From the NCBI GenBank assembly GCA_021229015.1, contig CM037782.1, positions 64,232,108-64,296,107 on the forward strand: a stretch of DNA of 64,000 nt, written 5' to 3'. The translations under genes were made by a program, and so were the position numbers. Source of the DNA: Solen grandis. Lineage: Eukaryota > Mollusca > Bivalvia > Adapedonta > Solenidae. The first letter of the stretch is position 1, and each line of letters opens with the position of its first letter. The notes beneath the pieces were generated by a model. That model was given only the letters and a program-made list of their open reading frames with translations, made no database searches and was not told the DNA's origin. Of this stretch, positions 11,843-24,183 are shown in pieces.

Positions 11843-14800
11843 CTGGAAGTTAGAACAGGTGAGCATCATCATGAAATTATCAAAATACAAGATATTTTCT
11901 TACGTTTTTTTTTCTTTCTTTGTTCTAACCAATAGCCTTCTCATATCAATGTGTAACAACCATTCTTTTGATAATTTGTTTATATTCATGTACTGATTCC
12001 AAAATTATTTCAATGAGAAGCCTACTGACTAGATTTTTTTTTCACAAGACAATGAAATATATCCCTAGATGAGGAAGATATAACAAAACTCAAAGTAACT
12101 TAAAAGACATAAAATATTGTAATGTAATATGATCATAATGATAGCATGTGTGATAAACAAAACTGTGTGTTTATAATTATAGAAGGATGATAATATGATA
12201 CTGTACAGGGACATTTTATCACAAGAGAAAGCCAAATAATTTACCTTTGCCTGTATTTTATTTCTAACAAATTTAAATAAATATAAAAAAAATAGTCTCC
12301 AAACTTTGTTTAAAAGACTTAATAACAGGACTGCAAAGATAGAAACACCAAAAACATTTTATATAACCAACAGGACAAATAGCAATTAATTCCATTCTTT
12401 AATTTTTTTCAAGCCAAACTGTCAATTTAGATGAATGTTTCCTTCCTGTTAAATCAAAAGCCCTTTATTTTAGGTCAGTTTTTACACAAACACGACCTTT
12501 CCCTATACAATAAAATGCCCAAGCACAAATATGCATCATTAATTTGAATTTAATTGAATGTCAAATGCTGCCATAAAATATCAGGTCACATTAAGAGATA
12601 ATAAAACATTCTGTAATGCAAATGTAGAAAAATATTTTTTCTTCTTCATTCAGCCTCAGAATTTGAAACTTAATACATGTAACAAAACATTTATAAAATG
12701 GTTCAAAGTCTTGAATGTACATATTCATTTGTTCTGTTGTATCTATAAAAAGAGTCACCAAAACAACCAATATTTTTTTAACCCTTTCCCTCATAGAGGA
12801 CACCATGAAAAGACCTATGCGAACAACATAAAACCAGATAGAGTAACTCGCAAGCTGATCAGGTTTTATGCTGTTCGCTGCTCCTCAGTGGTCTGGAAAT
12901 GAGGACTTTACAATTAAATTTGGTAAGGTTTAACTGTGTTTTTTTGCAGATCAGGCTTTATGTAGTACCTATTGAGTGCGTCAAAATGAGTCTATATGAG
13001 GGAAAGGGTTAAACAGACCATACAAATCAAGAGATAATCTTCCGTCTCTTTGACCCACATTTACAGAGGATGCATCACCAGGCCATAATCTACGTATCTC
13101 CAGATGGCCTTTCTGCCAACCATAGCCAACAGTAATTAGCACTGAAAACCTGGGCCCTAATTTATTAATCTCCTGAGTCTTTGTGATTTTTTTTTTGAAC
13201 AACCTGCGGCTTTCTTATTGGGAAAATTATTGTTAAAAATAAAAAAATTGGGAAATCATTAGATTATGAAAATGATTTTAATTAACAAAACAATTACCTA
13301 ATTATAGGTAGTATATGTCATAGAAAGTTTCAAATCAACATTAAAATTATAAGAATAAAACAAATTTCATTAAAATTCCATGAATTATTTCGTTGAGAAA
13401 AAGGAAAGCTATTTCATTGGGAAAATAGGTAGTTATTTTTTGGGGAAAAAATCAGTTTTTGGCTAAGGGGAAACCTGTAAAAGGAGGTAAATTTACCAAT
13501 TAAAACCATATATGATCAATCTATATTCTATACGCAGATTCTAAATAGTCAGTTTCTCCTTTAAGAATGAATGAATTTATGAACACCATCATTTCTAGAA
13601 TCCCTTACCCTTACATATAAAGAATAATAAATAAAGTCACTGAAATATTTATAGACTTATAAAAACTCTATTGTCATATACTTTTCAAAGATCAGTAAGT
13701 TAGTATTCATTTGTATATGAATATCCATGACACAGATAAGAGGTCTCAGACTCCCTAAAATGTTGAACACAGCAATTTAATAAAAGATTCTAAAACCTAA
13801 CAACAAGGATCAGATTATCCAGCCCTGGAGGTACCTAAATAATGGCCTGATAATGACAAATCTCCAAGATCACAGATGACTAATGGGGTGGGCACCTACC
13901 TTGGAACAACATGTCCATAAACTGGCAGTAGGCTGCACCTGCAACAGACAGATGGGCTTATCAGACATAGCACTACAACACCACTTCTATTCAAACGACA
14001 GTACTGTATACAGAGAACACTTCAATTATTATTCAAATGACAAAGTTGTATACAGATAACATTTACTCAAGGTTCAATATTAATGGTGAACATTGGTTTT
14101 TGCTGTATTGCAACAAATGATCAGAATTTGTTACATGTTTCCGATAAATTTCTCCAAAGCACCAACTAAAAAGGTTCAGGCACTTTTGAATGTACATTCC
14201 ATCTGAATACTATGCTGAAGAAATTCAGATAAAGCTCTGTTGTTGCTGTTAATTGTTCTATACTTGGTATTGTCATTATTTAAAATGAAGGTTAAGAATT
14301 CATTGAACAACTACTTAAAATCTTGTTACGTTTTCATGGCATACTTCTTTAATTCTAATTTAAAGCACTGCATTCCCCCCCCCCCCCCCCCCGGTCTAGC
14401 TAGGTATATATATTTACAGCCTTATATATACAGACATCAAAATCTATAGTGGCACACAACATTAAAGACTGGAGATATTAGATCCTCAACACTCTTCATG
14501 CTTCCAAGTTTCATGCATAAGTCATGAAGATCTATTGATATGGGAATAAAAAACATACCTACAATTATAAATAATAGAGCAGCTATATTATACCAAATGC
14601 TCCCATCATCATGTGTTTCTGTATGCATTGCATTTCTGAATGAATTCATTATTCTCTAATATGATAAAATTATGTACAGTAAACAATAGAAAAATGGAGA
14701 TGGGCACTGTCAAGGTTAAATACAAGAAAACGTAGTCCTCAGGTCAAATCATTACTTTTCAGTGTTCAACCTGGTGATATTCCAACTGGTATTGATTATT

Positions 14801-16105
14801 GAACATGTATCTATTGACAAGTAATGAACAGTTAACAACAATCTTAACAGTCAACACTACTATAGACCATTACTAAAACCATTTTTGCAGAGTTATCTTT
14901 TGTTATTTCAGTGCATCATATTGTACATCATCCAGGGTCCCCCTAACCCCCTTCAATATCAGGGGCTGTTCACAGGTATCTCATTATATGAAAACTTCTT
15001 CAAAATTTATGCACTTTTCCCAATAATTTCTATTTATACATGACCTGATAGTATTATGGACGTATTTGGGTGGCTTTTTTTTTTTAAATACCAAAATTTG
15101 GTCAAAAGTCAAGGTTAATTGCATAATGAAGAGGTCTATCCACTTAAGCAAGTGTCCAGATACTGAAGTAATCAAATAAAGCACAAACAAGTTTTAGCAG
15201 ATTAACCAAAGGTTTAACTGTCCAGATGCCTTTTTTTCCCCCCTTCATCAAAAGAAGGTCAAAGGTCAAGGTCAACTGCAAAATGTAAAGGTCCATTCAC
15301 TTAAGCAATTAACTGTCTAAATATTGAAGCAATCCAATGAAGGAAGCAGATCAACTTGACTAGACGTCCGACCGGACATCATCAAATTCAAGGACAGAAT
15401 TTTTCATTCAAAATTTATTTTATCATTAATATCCCAGGTCTCCCCCCTCCTCCAGACACAACTGAAGGAGTTGCCAATGTCTTATCTGTCTACCAGCCGC
15501 TGCATATCCAATGAAATTGACCCTCTGTCATGACTGGTATTTTATTATTAAAATGAAAGCCCCAATGTAGATGGCAATTAAAGTTCTAGTTCCCCTGGTT
15601 TCTTTGGTATTTTCTATTACTTCAAGCAAAGGAAAGCGTGAATGCTTCCAATATCTCATGCTTCATTTGTGGTGTCAAATATTTCAATAAAAGAAAAATA
15701 TTCTATGATGAGAAACGCCTCAAACTTTCAAACACAATGGACAGCTCATGGCCTTCTCCCAAAGTACTTCTTCAACATCATTTTAAAGCAAAGAGAATTT
15801 GAATAGACAACTTTGTAAACATGTTTAATGGTATTCTATGAATATGTTCTAATCATATTAATATATCTGTAAAAGAACAAAAGGAAACAACCCGAGAGAC
15901 AATGAATAGCAGAATAATAGTACAACATTAATCTTGAGAGCTTGCATTTGGCAAATGGCCAAAAAGAAAATGACATGAAAGTGAGTGAATTCAAAGTCCA
16001 TACACTAGCAGTCTACATAGCATGAGTTTTTCTGAATGAAATTATTTGCCTTCCTGGTTTCCTTTTGAAAAACTTCCAACTGGCATAGTTTTGACCTCAG
16101 TCTTC

Positions 16106-16158
<53 letters not shown>

Positions 16159-16538
16159 TGGGGTGGGGGCTTAGTCCAGGATGAGCAGACATAGAAAGTA
16201 ATTTGTTTTGAAAACAATATGTCCAATAATTTCAGTTAGAAATGAATATTGGGCAACAAAGAATATTATAACAAAGAATATTATAAAGTCATGCATGGCA
16301 TGACTGTAAACAGTATTAATCAAACATCTTATTTGTACCTACATAGAACATCCTTATTTGGCAAATTTGAAGGAAATTATCTATTTATACAGGTGGATGA
16401 TAAAAAACTGTGCCTACCTGAACATAATTCTTCAATCTTGCTGTAGTCTGTCTGGAGACTGTCGTTGACCCAGGTCAGGATGTCATGCCGACTGAGGTTG
16501 TCTTGTGTACAACTCGTGCTGTACACGTTCACTGCCAT
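11736..16538 (-). CDS. MAPRE: Microtubule plus-end-binding protein EB1 family, N-terminal part of the gene
   Basis: Three exons (16538-16418, 13938-13900, 11842-11736) join in frame to the first 89 codons of an EB1-family protein. EB proteins track growing microtubule plus ends and recruit partners. The N-terminal calponin-homology (CH) domain binds the tubulin lattice; a C-terminal coiled coil and EB-homology domain (not in view) dimerise and bind partners. Seen here: MAVNVYSTS at the start, DNLSRHD, the short [11 protein letters not shown] exon, LKKVK, and [13 protein letters not shown]. In vertebrate EB1 the CH domain runs to about residue 130, so about two thirds is present. All introns have GT...AG ends and intact phase (1, 1, then 0). 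Differences from vertebrates: Q replaces P in the LFPG turn, and a Ser replaces Tyr in the LEHEY block. Which MAPRE paralogue this is cannot be told from the N-terminus. Confidence 0.93.
11843..12777. other. MAPRE intron 2, right part, no gene seen
   Basis: AT-rich intron sequence between coding exons 3 and 2. A 114-codon frame starts at 12558 but its end lies inside the MITE that begins at 12778, so it is a chance frame. Confidence 0.6.
12778..13012 (+). mobile_element. Palindromic TTAA-flanked MITE, copy 1
   Basis: The ends are TTAACCCTTTCCCTCATA and its inverse TATGAGGGAAAGGGTTAA. The interior shares CATGAAAAGACCTATGCGAA, GCTGCTCCTCAGTGGTCTG and GATCAGGCTTTATGT with three other copies in the window. 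In this copy the central palindrome is damaged: part of the left arm is deleted. It is non-coding, sits in MAPRE intron 2, and its TTAA boundaries suggest TTAA-targeted insertion. Confidence 0.88.
13013..13899. other. MAPRE intron 2, left part; one conserved-looking stretch of unknown nature
   Basis: Most is plain intron. At 13018-13150 the minus strand reads without stops through [19 protein letters not shown] and [10 protein letters not shown], with higher GC than its surroundings. I do not recognise it as a protein family. It lies directly against the MITE and could be a piece of another repeat. Confidence 0.45.
13900..13938 (-). CDS. MAPRE: MAPRE coding exon 2, 39-nt micro-exon
   Basis: Acceptor TCTGTTGCAG ends at 13939; donor CAAG/GTAGGT starts at 13899. 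The 39 nt give [12 protein letters not shown] between split Gly codons. [11 protein letters not shown] is a signature block of the EB1 CH domain. The exon is too short to stand out in any open-frame list and was found by matching the family. Confidence 0.95.
13939..16417. other. MAPRE intron 1 (between coding exons 1 and 2), no gene seen
   Basis: A 2479-bp intron with a poly-C run at about 14375-14392, a perfect (AG)n run at about 16109-16152 followed by G-rich sequence, and GGTCAAAGGTCAAGG-type text near 15255. The two simple runs are likely length-polymorphic. No exon or element is evident. Confidence 0.6.
16109..16152. repeat. (AG)n dinucleotide microsatellite
   Basis: About 22 uninterrupted AG units followed by a G-rich tract, within a MAPRE intron and about 270 bp downstream of coding exon 1. 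Confidence 0.95.
16418..16538 (-). CDS. MAPRE: MAPRE coding exon 1 (residues 1-40)
   Basis: The exon proper runs 16551-16418. The acceptor is TGATTTCAG ending at 16552; the start codon is at 16538-16536 in a GCC-ATG-G context, with only 13 nt of 5' UTR in this exon, so at least one upstream non-coding exon must exist. The donor is CAG/GTAGGC at 16418/16417. It encodes 40 codons plus one base, ending KIEELCS with a split Gly codon. The match to the EB1 N-terminus ([23 protein letters not shown]) is strong. Confidence 0.95.
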
Positions 16539-17102
16539 GGCTTCTAGGCTTCTGAAATCATATAGTATTGGGTGCAATCTTTTTTTTCATTTCCTTTTTA
16601 CTATCTCAGGGGTTCTAAGCTTTCTTGTGATTTTTTTATTTTCATTTTCTTAGAATTATTCCCATTTCTTTTCTTTTTTTTTCTCTCCTTCAATCTGGTG
16701 AATCTAAGCAGGCCAGGGAAGAATTTGAGGCAGTCAAATTTGCCACCAGTTGCCTCTTTATAAGGAAAACCCTTTAATGAAATAATTCCTGTTTATCAGG
16801 CAATAGCTCTCATTGTCTGCATTGCCATGAACCCATATTGGGAAAGTGAAGAAAGAATTTACTGTATAATTATCATACAGACAAGTACAAAACAGAATTT
16901 GGCAAACCAATTTTATGTCATAACTCATCTCCCATATTATACTACAGGTAGCCAAGTAATCAGACTCACTTTTTTTTTCTCTTTGCATTCATCATTTCAT
17001 TTCTATGCTAAAATGGGGAATTACATACATACATACATACAAAGACAATAGATATTCTGCAAATATGTATAAATCATTGATGCATTGTGGCCATGTCTTT
17101 TT

Positions 17103-17344
17103 TTAACCCTTTCCCTCATAGAGGAAACCATGAAAAGACCTATGCAAACAGCATAAAACCAGATCAGCCTGCGAGTAACTCGCAGGCTGATCAGGTTTTA
17201 TGCTGTTCGCTGCTCCTCAGTGGTCTGAAAATGAGGATTTTACAATTAAATTTGGTAAGGTTTAACTGTGGTTTTCTGCAGATCAGGCTTTATGTGGTAC
17301 CTATTGAGGGCGTCAAAATGAGTCTATATGAGGGAAAGGGTTAA
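17103..17344 (+). mobile_element. Palindromic TTAA-flanked MITE, copy 2
   Basis: Termini are TTAACCCTTTCCCTCATA and its inverse. The central palindrome is intact: AAACCAGATCAGCCTGCGAG on the left mirrors CTCGCAGGCTGATCAGGTTT on the right at about 17156-17198, flanked by ACAGCATA and TATGCTGT. Transcribed in either direction it would form a long, near-perfect hairpin. It is the best-preserved of the four copies. Confidence 0.92.
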
Positions 17345-18750
17345 CCTATCCACATATGACAAATTATACATGTACAACTAACAAAAGGCTATATATAGAA
17401 ACTAAGTTTAGTCCTTCAAACATTTCCCTGGCATGATCACCCACAAATGACATACAAAAAATATTCAAAAACTGTAAAGAGCTGTGTGATCAAGCCTGAT
17501 CCAGGATTGATAGACAATAAGTTTTTAAGATATCAAACATGTGTGAGTCACTTTTCACTATCTACTCGACACACATAACCAATCAGGATGGAGACACTAT
17601 CTTGCAAGCTTTTGAATCACACAGACTAATTATCAACACAATACAAGAGCACTCAGGGAACCTCAATCAATATTATGACACATACATTTGTTTTTTTCCC
17701 TTTCTTTTTTATTTTGTTTTAATAAAAGTAATGGATCATAAATAAATCACTTCCTATATACATGAATGTGTACAATTTTGCCATGATTTATACAGTGCTT
17801 TTGAATGACAACCCATCTAGAATGTGTATTACATAATAAGCGTTATTTTTTTAAATAATAAAGCCTATGTATAACTGAAAATGACAATATTTTATATTCA
17901 AATTCTTTTTCCACTATTCAAAGCAAACATCTAATTATCCCCAAATTTATTATTAATTATACAATATTAAAACAAGATTTAATGTATTTAACTTGTGGCT
18001 AAAACCTAACTTGTTGGTGCTGATTTAATCATTTTATGTATGGTATAGAAAATCTATTTGACAAAGACACTCTTTACAGAAGTTATGCACTATGGCATTG
18101 ACAGATTTTGTTTCCCATAAAATTTAAAGTTGCTAAGATTGCCCATTTTGGAAATATCTATGATGTACTAGATAATGATCTTTTTTAAGTGTTTAACAGA
18201 CTCATTTTAACTATCGACTTTAAATAATTCAAATTTTCCTCTTGAATAATAGTTGTACTATAGAATTTTGTACAGTCTTAAAAAGACACTTTTACTATAT
18301 ATTTTGCACCTTGAATTTAAGAAATAGGCTGAAAATAATGGATAATCTCCTTAAATTCTTTGTCTTTGTTTTTTTTACGTAAAACTGCTAAAAGGACATA
18401 CAGAGCATGTAATACACTTATGACAATAGAAAACAACTACATATAATTATAAAGATGAAATTTCTCTTTCATAATCTGATCTAAGATAAATGGTACTAAA
18501 AAATACATTTTGTATTTTAGGTTACTCATATGCTTAGCATTACAGAGCTTTTTCTGCCAGGAACAAAAAAGCAATTATTTTGGTAGTGTCTGTAACCATG
18601 ACAATTCTTGAAACAAAATCTTCAAGGTTATGCACCTCAGTTTTTTTTTCTTTGGTGTAATGTCTTTAAATTTTTTTAGTATTTTGATCTTTTCCTGCAT
18701 GCTCTCTTTGGTATAGTGTGTGTAACCTACAATCAAAATTTATGTAAAAA
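17345..18750. other. MAPRE 5' intron segment, nothing recognised
   Basis: AT-rich sequence. The short frames here (for example 17539-17745) show no known motif. No repeats beyond short A/T tracts stand out. Confidence 0.5.
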
Positions 18751-18890
18751 CTAGATGTGGGTGTTCCTCGGAACACTTGTGTCGCCTGCATTTAAGCATG
18801 TTTGATGAAAGAATTGACTAGAAAATCGATCTTTTGACAAATTATTGATAAAGCATAATCTATTTTGTGAGGTACAAAATAACACCAAAT

Positions 18891-18928
<38 letters not shown>

Positions 18929-19990
18929 ATTTTTTTTTGGGGGGGGGGGGGGGGGGGGGGGGAAAAAAAAAATCACACAAAAAATAATACGTATTTAAAT
19001 TTAAAATTTTCCCGAGCACTTTCGACTATACAGTCTTCATCAGAGGAGTGTCAGAATGACTATGAATTCAAAACATTAACTGTAAGAAAAATTATGACGT
19101 CATTAAGCACTTATGACGTTAATTATATATATGTTGCAAGTTTGTAGTCATCATTATCATTATTGAGTTATCATTCTTGTGTACTGCACTCAGACCAATG
19201 AGATCTATCTACTATAAATGTTTAAGGCAACACTTCAAATACTTTACAAGTTATGCACCACACAAGAATTAAATCCAAAAAAATAAACAAAGGGAAATAA
19301 CTCCAAAAATACAACAGTTATCATTCTTGCACAATGCACTCCATGAGATCTTTCCACCTGTGAGGTTTCAAAGTAATACCTCAAATACTTTTCGTGTTAT
19401 GCTCCAGACAAAAATGAAGTCTGAGTATCAACAAAGGGCAATAACTCAGGAGAAAAGAAAGTGAGAGTTATCATTTATGTGAACTGCACTCCTCTTCAAT
19501 GAGATCTATCTATGTTTTAAGTTTCAAGGTGATACCTCAAATACCTCAAATACTTTTTGAGTTATGGTCCGGACAAAAATAAAATCTCAGAATCAACAAA
19601 GGGTAATAACTCAGAAAATACGAAAGTCAGAGTTATCATTCTTGTGCACTGCACTCCACCTCAATGTGATCTATCCATGTTTTAAGTTTCAAGGTGATAC
19701 CTCAAATACTTTTCGAGTTATGGTCCGGACAAAAATAAAATCTCAGAATCAACAAAGGGTAATAACTCAGAAAATACGAAAGTCAGAGTTATCATTCTTG
19801 TGCACTGCACTCCACCTCAATGTGATCTATCCATGTTTTAAGTTTCAAGGTGATACCTCAAATACTTTTCGAGTTATGCTCCGGACAAGAAAGTGTGATG
19901 CCGACGACGCCGACGACGACGACGACGACGACGACGGACAAAGTGATCCCTATGTGTCTGCCATGCTATGCAGGCGACACAATGAGAAAA
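18751..19990 (-). mobile_element. Tandem-repeat element with 15-bp subterminal inverted repeats (family D)
   Basis: The inverted repeats TTGTGTCGCCTGCAT (18777-18791) and ATGCAGGCGACACAA (19968-19982) are perfect. Read on the minus strand, a T-rich 5' end and the first inverted repeat lead to a (GTC)n microsatellite (about 19899-19936). A core of about 156-bp tandem units follows (TTATGGTCCGGACAAAAA near 19562 and 19718, with variants near 19398 and 19874), then the second inverted repeat. The 3' hairpin GTGTTCCGAGGAACAC and CTAGTTTTT end the element. This order is that of bivalve pearl/CvE-type non-autonomous elements. The 145-codon frame at 19564-20001 only reads through the tandem units. 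Confidence 0.82.
18893..18968. repeat. Compound microsatellite (CA)n(TA)n plus poly-G
   Basis: About nine CA/AC units pass into TA units, then T8, G about 23 and A8. It lies inside the family D element and is probably unstable and hard to sequence. Confidence 0.92.
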
Positions 19991-22032
19991 AAAAAATATG
20001 AAGGAAAATTTTTCTAACAAAACCTAGTTTTAGAGATGATAATTATATCATATAAGCAATGTAAAAATTAACTGTAATTATAGTATTCCATTCCATACTT
20101 CATCTTTTGCCTAGTGATCCACCTTTCAGCACAAATACTGTGTTTAAGTCATTATATCTCATGCATTCAGACTAACATTGCCTCAACAATATTCTAGATT
20201 TCTGGTCAGATAGTGACATCCAGACAGTCTTGTATAGCTACAATTTGCCATGTACCCCAATTTTCTGAATAAATGTACAACAGGAGAAGAAAACTGTAAT
20301 ATACCCCTAACTTCTAAACACATGTTGAAACCCAGAGTCTCCAAACTTGGAACTAGAACCTACAGCTATGAGGGACAAGTTGACTAGAACCACTTAGCCA
20401 TGGAGGCCTTTAAGATTTCTTGAAACAAACACAGTCAGAATTCATTCATTATTTTCCTAATCTCAGCTCTGAAGCTTCCATCCTTAACCTATATCATTTT
20501 CTAAACATTCTTAACACACTATACCAATCTTCAACTTAGCTGAGTTTCTTTCCTTCATTTTGTTTAAATGACAATGATGAAAAGTGAGATTTCAACCAAT
20601 GTCATAAATATGTTGTTTTGGAGTTTAGTATCAGTCATCTAGCAACATCCAGCAGACAGACAGGAAAAGTGATCCCTATGTGTCACCTCTGCTTACAGCA
20701 GGTGACACAAAAAGGGTTAAAAAAACACACACACACACACACAACTTAGATGTAGGTTAATTTGCATAATTTATACATATATATAATAATTGATATATAC
20801 ATGTATTTAAATATATGGCAATTATGCTGAAAAGCAATCATTCATACGTAGTATACGGTGTCAAGCCAGTGTGGTAAACAAAATAATGAAGTGTGCCTCA
20901 ACTGATTACACCATTATTTATCACAATAAACTGAAAAATGATTTAAACAATGGTGGTATATTAAGATTTAAAGGTCTGACTTGAAATATGATAGAAAAGC
21001 AATTTATAATATAGTCTTAACTTTACAAGAGAAATGTTTTGTCATCTGTACCAACTATGGAGACATTGAAAATTTCCAGTACAGAATTTTACAATAATTA
21101 AGGTTTGCCTGTGTTTAGCATCCTACCAACAGTATTTCAATGGTTCATGGTGTCAGGGACTTTTGCCTATATGAGATATACTCACTGGAAACAATTAGCA
21201 TATCACACCCTGGACTCGGCCAACCTGACCTGGATTGAATCATGAGCATAATTACACAATTACCATTCTCTTTTTACAGAAGAGAAAAAAAAATACTGAG
21301 GTAAAAAGACAATATGGGGAAACTGCATGGATTTCAAGTTTTCAGAGGGGAAACTCCTTGCAAAGGAGAAGAAAAAGCTACCACATATATATATGAATTA
21401 TGCTGGTCAGCAATGAAATGAGTAGTATACAAGCTCACTATACCGTAACTGAGAAAGAGGATCATTAAGTGTAACAATTCCACCAGTTTTATGTTTGTTC
21501 AGTCAGCACAAACTGACAAGGTGGAACGTTGTGTCACCATGGGTTGAGAGAAAGTTTACTCAAGTGTTCCACTCTACAAAAGGTTCATAAATACATAAAT
21601 GCTATGAGACTAATTTTTTGCTCCATTTATTATCTTTGGTAATATAGGAATATACCTCATATATCACTTGCAATATGAGTTTGCTTATGTGTTCTTCTCT
21701 TATTCCATTCATCAAACACATGTGTCTACATACTAAAGCAACTATATATTTTCAATACAGACCCTTACTTTAGGTTACAAAACCACTGATACAGGAAACA
21801 CTGTTCATTTTACGTTTTTGCAAGGACTTGTCCTATTCATGAATAAATAAGTCTCATGATTGTAATCACAATTTTAAATAATTTTACAAAATCATTAAAC
21901 AAATAGAAAACTTTCATACAAAGGATTTAAAATCTATCAACCAGTTAAGCTGATCATTTTTGTTTTTGTGTGATTATCATGAATTGGTACTAGATGCATT
22001 AGTGTAATTTACATGTTAGGCACCAACAGATA
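19991..22032. other. MAPRE 5' intron segment with a family D fragment
   Basis: At about 20640-20715 lies a partial family D end: AAAAGTGATCCCTATGTGTC, then CAGCAGGTGACACAAAAAGG. The rest is AT-rich intron with an (AC)n run near 20725-20742 and no recognised exon. Confidence 0.5.
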
Positions 22033-22275
22033 TTAACCCTTTCCCTCATATAGACTCATTTTGACATACTCAATAGGTACCACATAAAGCCTGATCTGCA
22101 GAAAACCACAATTAAACCATACCAAATTTAATTATAAAGTCCTCATTTCCAGACCACTGAGGAGCAGCGAAACAGCATAAAACCTGATCAGCCTGCGAGT
22201 TACTCGCAGGCTGATCTGGTTTTATGCTGTTCGCATAGGTCTTTTCATGGTGTCCTCTATGAGGGAAAGGGTTAA
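22033..22275 (-). mobile_element. Palindromic TTAA-flanked MITE, copy 3
   Basis: Same family as the copies at 12778, 17103 and 57424, in the opposite orientation to the first two. Both termini (TTAACCCTTTCCCTCATA and inverse) and the central palindrome around CAGCCTGCGAGTTACTCGC are present. It is flanked by TA on the left and TAA on the right, compatible with a TTAA or TA target. Confidence 0.9.
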
Positions 22276-23851
22276 TAAATCAAAGCTTAGTTTAAACCTA
22301 CCTTGCCTCTCCCCACCAAAACTCAGACCCTCTTCATACATGTAGTGATACGGAGTTGGAAACATCAACCCTCAGTAGAGCCAAACACACTCCCAGATAA
22401 ACTACTCAATGTATAAAACTCAACACATTCACAAAACATGCCCACACTGAAGCATTGGTATTAAATCCAGATTTTTCCCCAGCTAGAGTGCAATCCTCAA
22501 AGATGAATTAAACACATTAAAAAACAACTGATGCTTAACCACAACAAATGTTAAAAGACATCTAACCCATAGATGCCACATTTATCAAACCAAGTAATTT
22601 GCAGGCTGATCAGGTTTTATACAGAACAGTTAACACTCAAAAACCTGTTCTGACTGAAAACTGCTCTCAATCTGCCTTGGGACAAGTTGTACAATAGTCT
22701 TCACATGTGGTAAAGGATTAATTCATCCGCCACAACTAATATGATATTCTTTGCAGTCGATGAGAGCAATGCACTTCACTTGTTAGTCACAGACTACGAG
22801 GACAGCCTAGACAGCAGACACTAGGGAGGCTCCAGCCAGCCCAGCCCATGTTGTGGGGATGACTAACACCATGGGCTTCTCTCTCTTCTACCTGTGTCTC
22901 ACTCCCAGCTATCACTGGTTGGAGATCAACACAGCCTCACAGATATTGATCATTATTTTAATCCATTGAAATACCCTGCCAATATAAAGCACTATTTTTA
23001 CACTATCACAGAAAAGCAGGATCCAACTGAAAGTAGTTTTCTACTTCTCAGTATGAACAGGTTTTAATTTCATTTTCTTATAGTTCTATATGTGTAACAA
23101 ACACCATAACACCTAGGAACTAGATGGCTGCTCTGATATTAACTAGCTGCATCAAGTGGCAAAGGGCTATCAGTGCAAAACCCAATCAACCTTTACGACT
23201 GAGAAACTTTTGGTTACGCTGAATGCTCTTTGATGGTGTTCTTTAATTAACAGATCACTGAATTACAATTTATATTCTAAATAATATTCATCAGTCACTT
23301 GACTGTTTAAGAATCGCACTGCACACACCAAGGTTAAACACCTCCATATATCTCTTGTTAAATGAAACTTAATCCAGCAGGCATTTAGTAGTCAAACTTG
23401 AGGACTAAACTAACATCTCTCTGTTAAAAAAACTTCCCAAATTTATATTTCTCGAATTACAAATTCCTTTACTGACAACATAGACCCAGCAAGCCTCAAT
23501 GCAACTATGTCTGGAAAACAAGCCTCCCTCAGTCCATTTTTTCATTAGTATATTACACCACACAAAATGATTCTGGTCCATATTCTGTAATCTCTATGGA
23601 AACCTGGAAAGGTCAGCATGATGAACTACATGTACACATCATTTAGCAGTGTAAAGCAGTTCTACTTGCTATTGGTATTATTAATATAAAAACGAGACTG
23701 ACATTCATATACAGAGAGCATATTTATATATCAACATTTTTGTTTGTTTACATATGATAGATATATACTATCTAAAATATAAATAATTTCTGAATCTGGC
23801 TGATAGTTTTTAAAAGTTTTCACTATAAAGGCCATTCAATAAGGCAAATTA
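22276..23851. other. MAPRE 5' intron segment; exon-like GC-richer patch at 22740-22935
   Basis: The patch at 22740-22935 has higher GC than the surroundings. On the minus strand it contains a GACACAG/GTAGAAG donor-like site near 22890. Neither strand gives a protein I recognise. It could be an alternative 5' untranslated exon of MAPRE or repeat-derived. The rest is plain intron. Confidence 0.4.
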
Positions 23852-24183
23852 CAGGGGTTTATTTAAGGATTTGACTTTCACTTGCCCGGGGGACAAGTTA
23901 CTACTAACTTAATCTACTTGCCCCCTAGTGAATACAGGTTGCCCGATTTTAAGTTGGTGTTTGTTAATGTTTAAAACAAAATATGTTTAATATTAAGATG
24001 AATTATTGTTAATATGTATCAAACACAATGTGCAACTCACCCCTAACATAATGTAGAAAAAAAGAGTAAATTAAAAAAAGAAAGATTTTGTTTACAAAAA
24101 TAAACTTGCCCGTTGGGCTATATTCTTTGAAAAACCACTTGCCCTGGCACGGGCTAGCGGGCGTCCACTTAAGAAAACCCCTG
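23852..24183. mobile_element. hAT-like MITE with 6-bp target duplication AAATTA
   Basis: Terminal inverted repeats are CAGGGGTTTATTTAAG and, at the right end read inverted, CAGGGGTTTTCTTAAG. Identical AAATTA hexamers flank it (23846-23851 and 24184-24189). The interior contains ACTTGCCCGGGGGACAAGT and ACTTGCCCTGGCACGGGC in inverted order, so the element is partly palindromic. The CAGGG start is typical of hAT-type ends. No transposase. The 332-bp length and clear duplication indicate a fairly recent insertion. Confidence 0.85.

Noticed and set aside
19564..20001. 145-codon frame with duplicated segments and an Asp-rich tail
   Set aside because: It reads through the 156-bp tandem units and the (GAC)n microsatellite of the family D element, both multiples of three.
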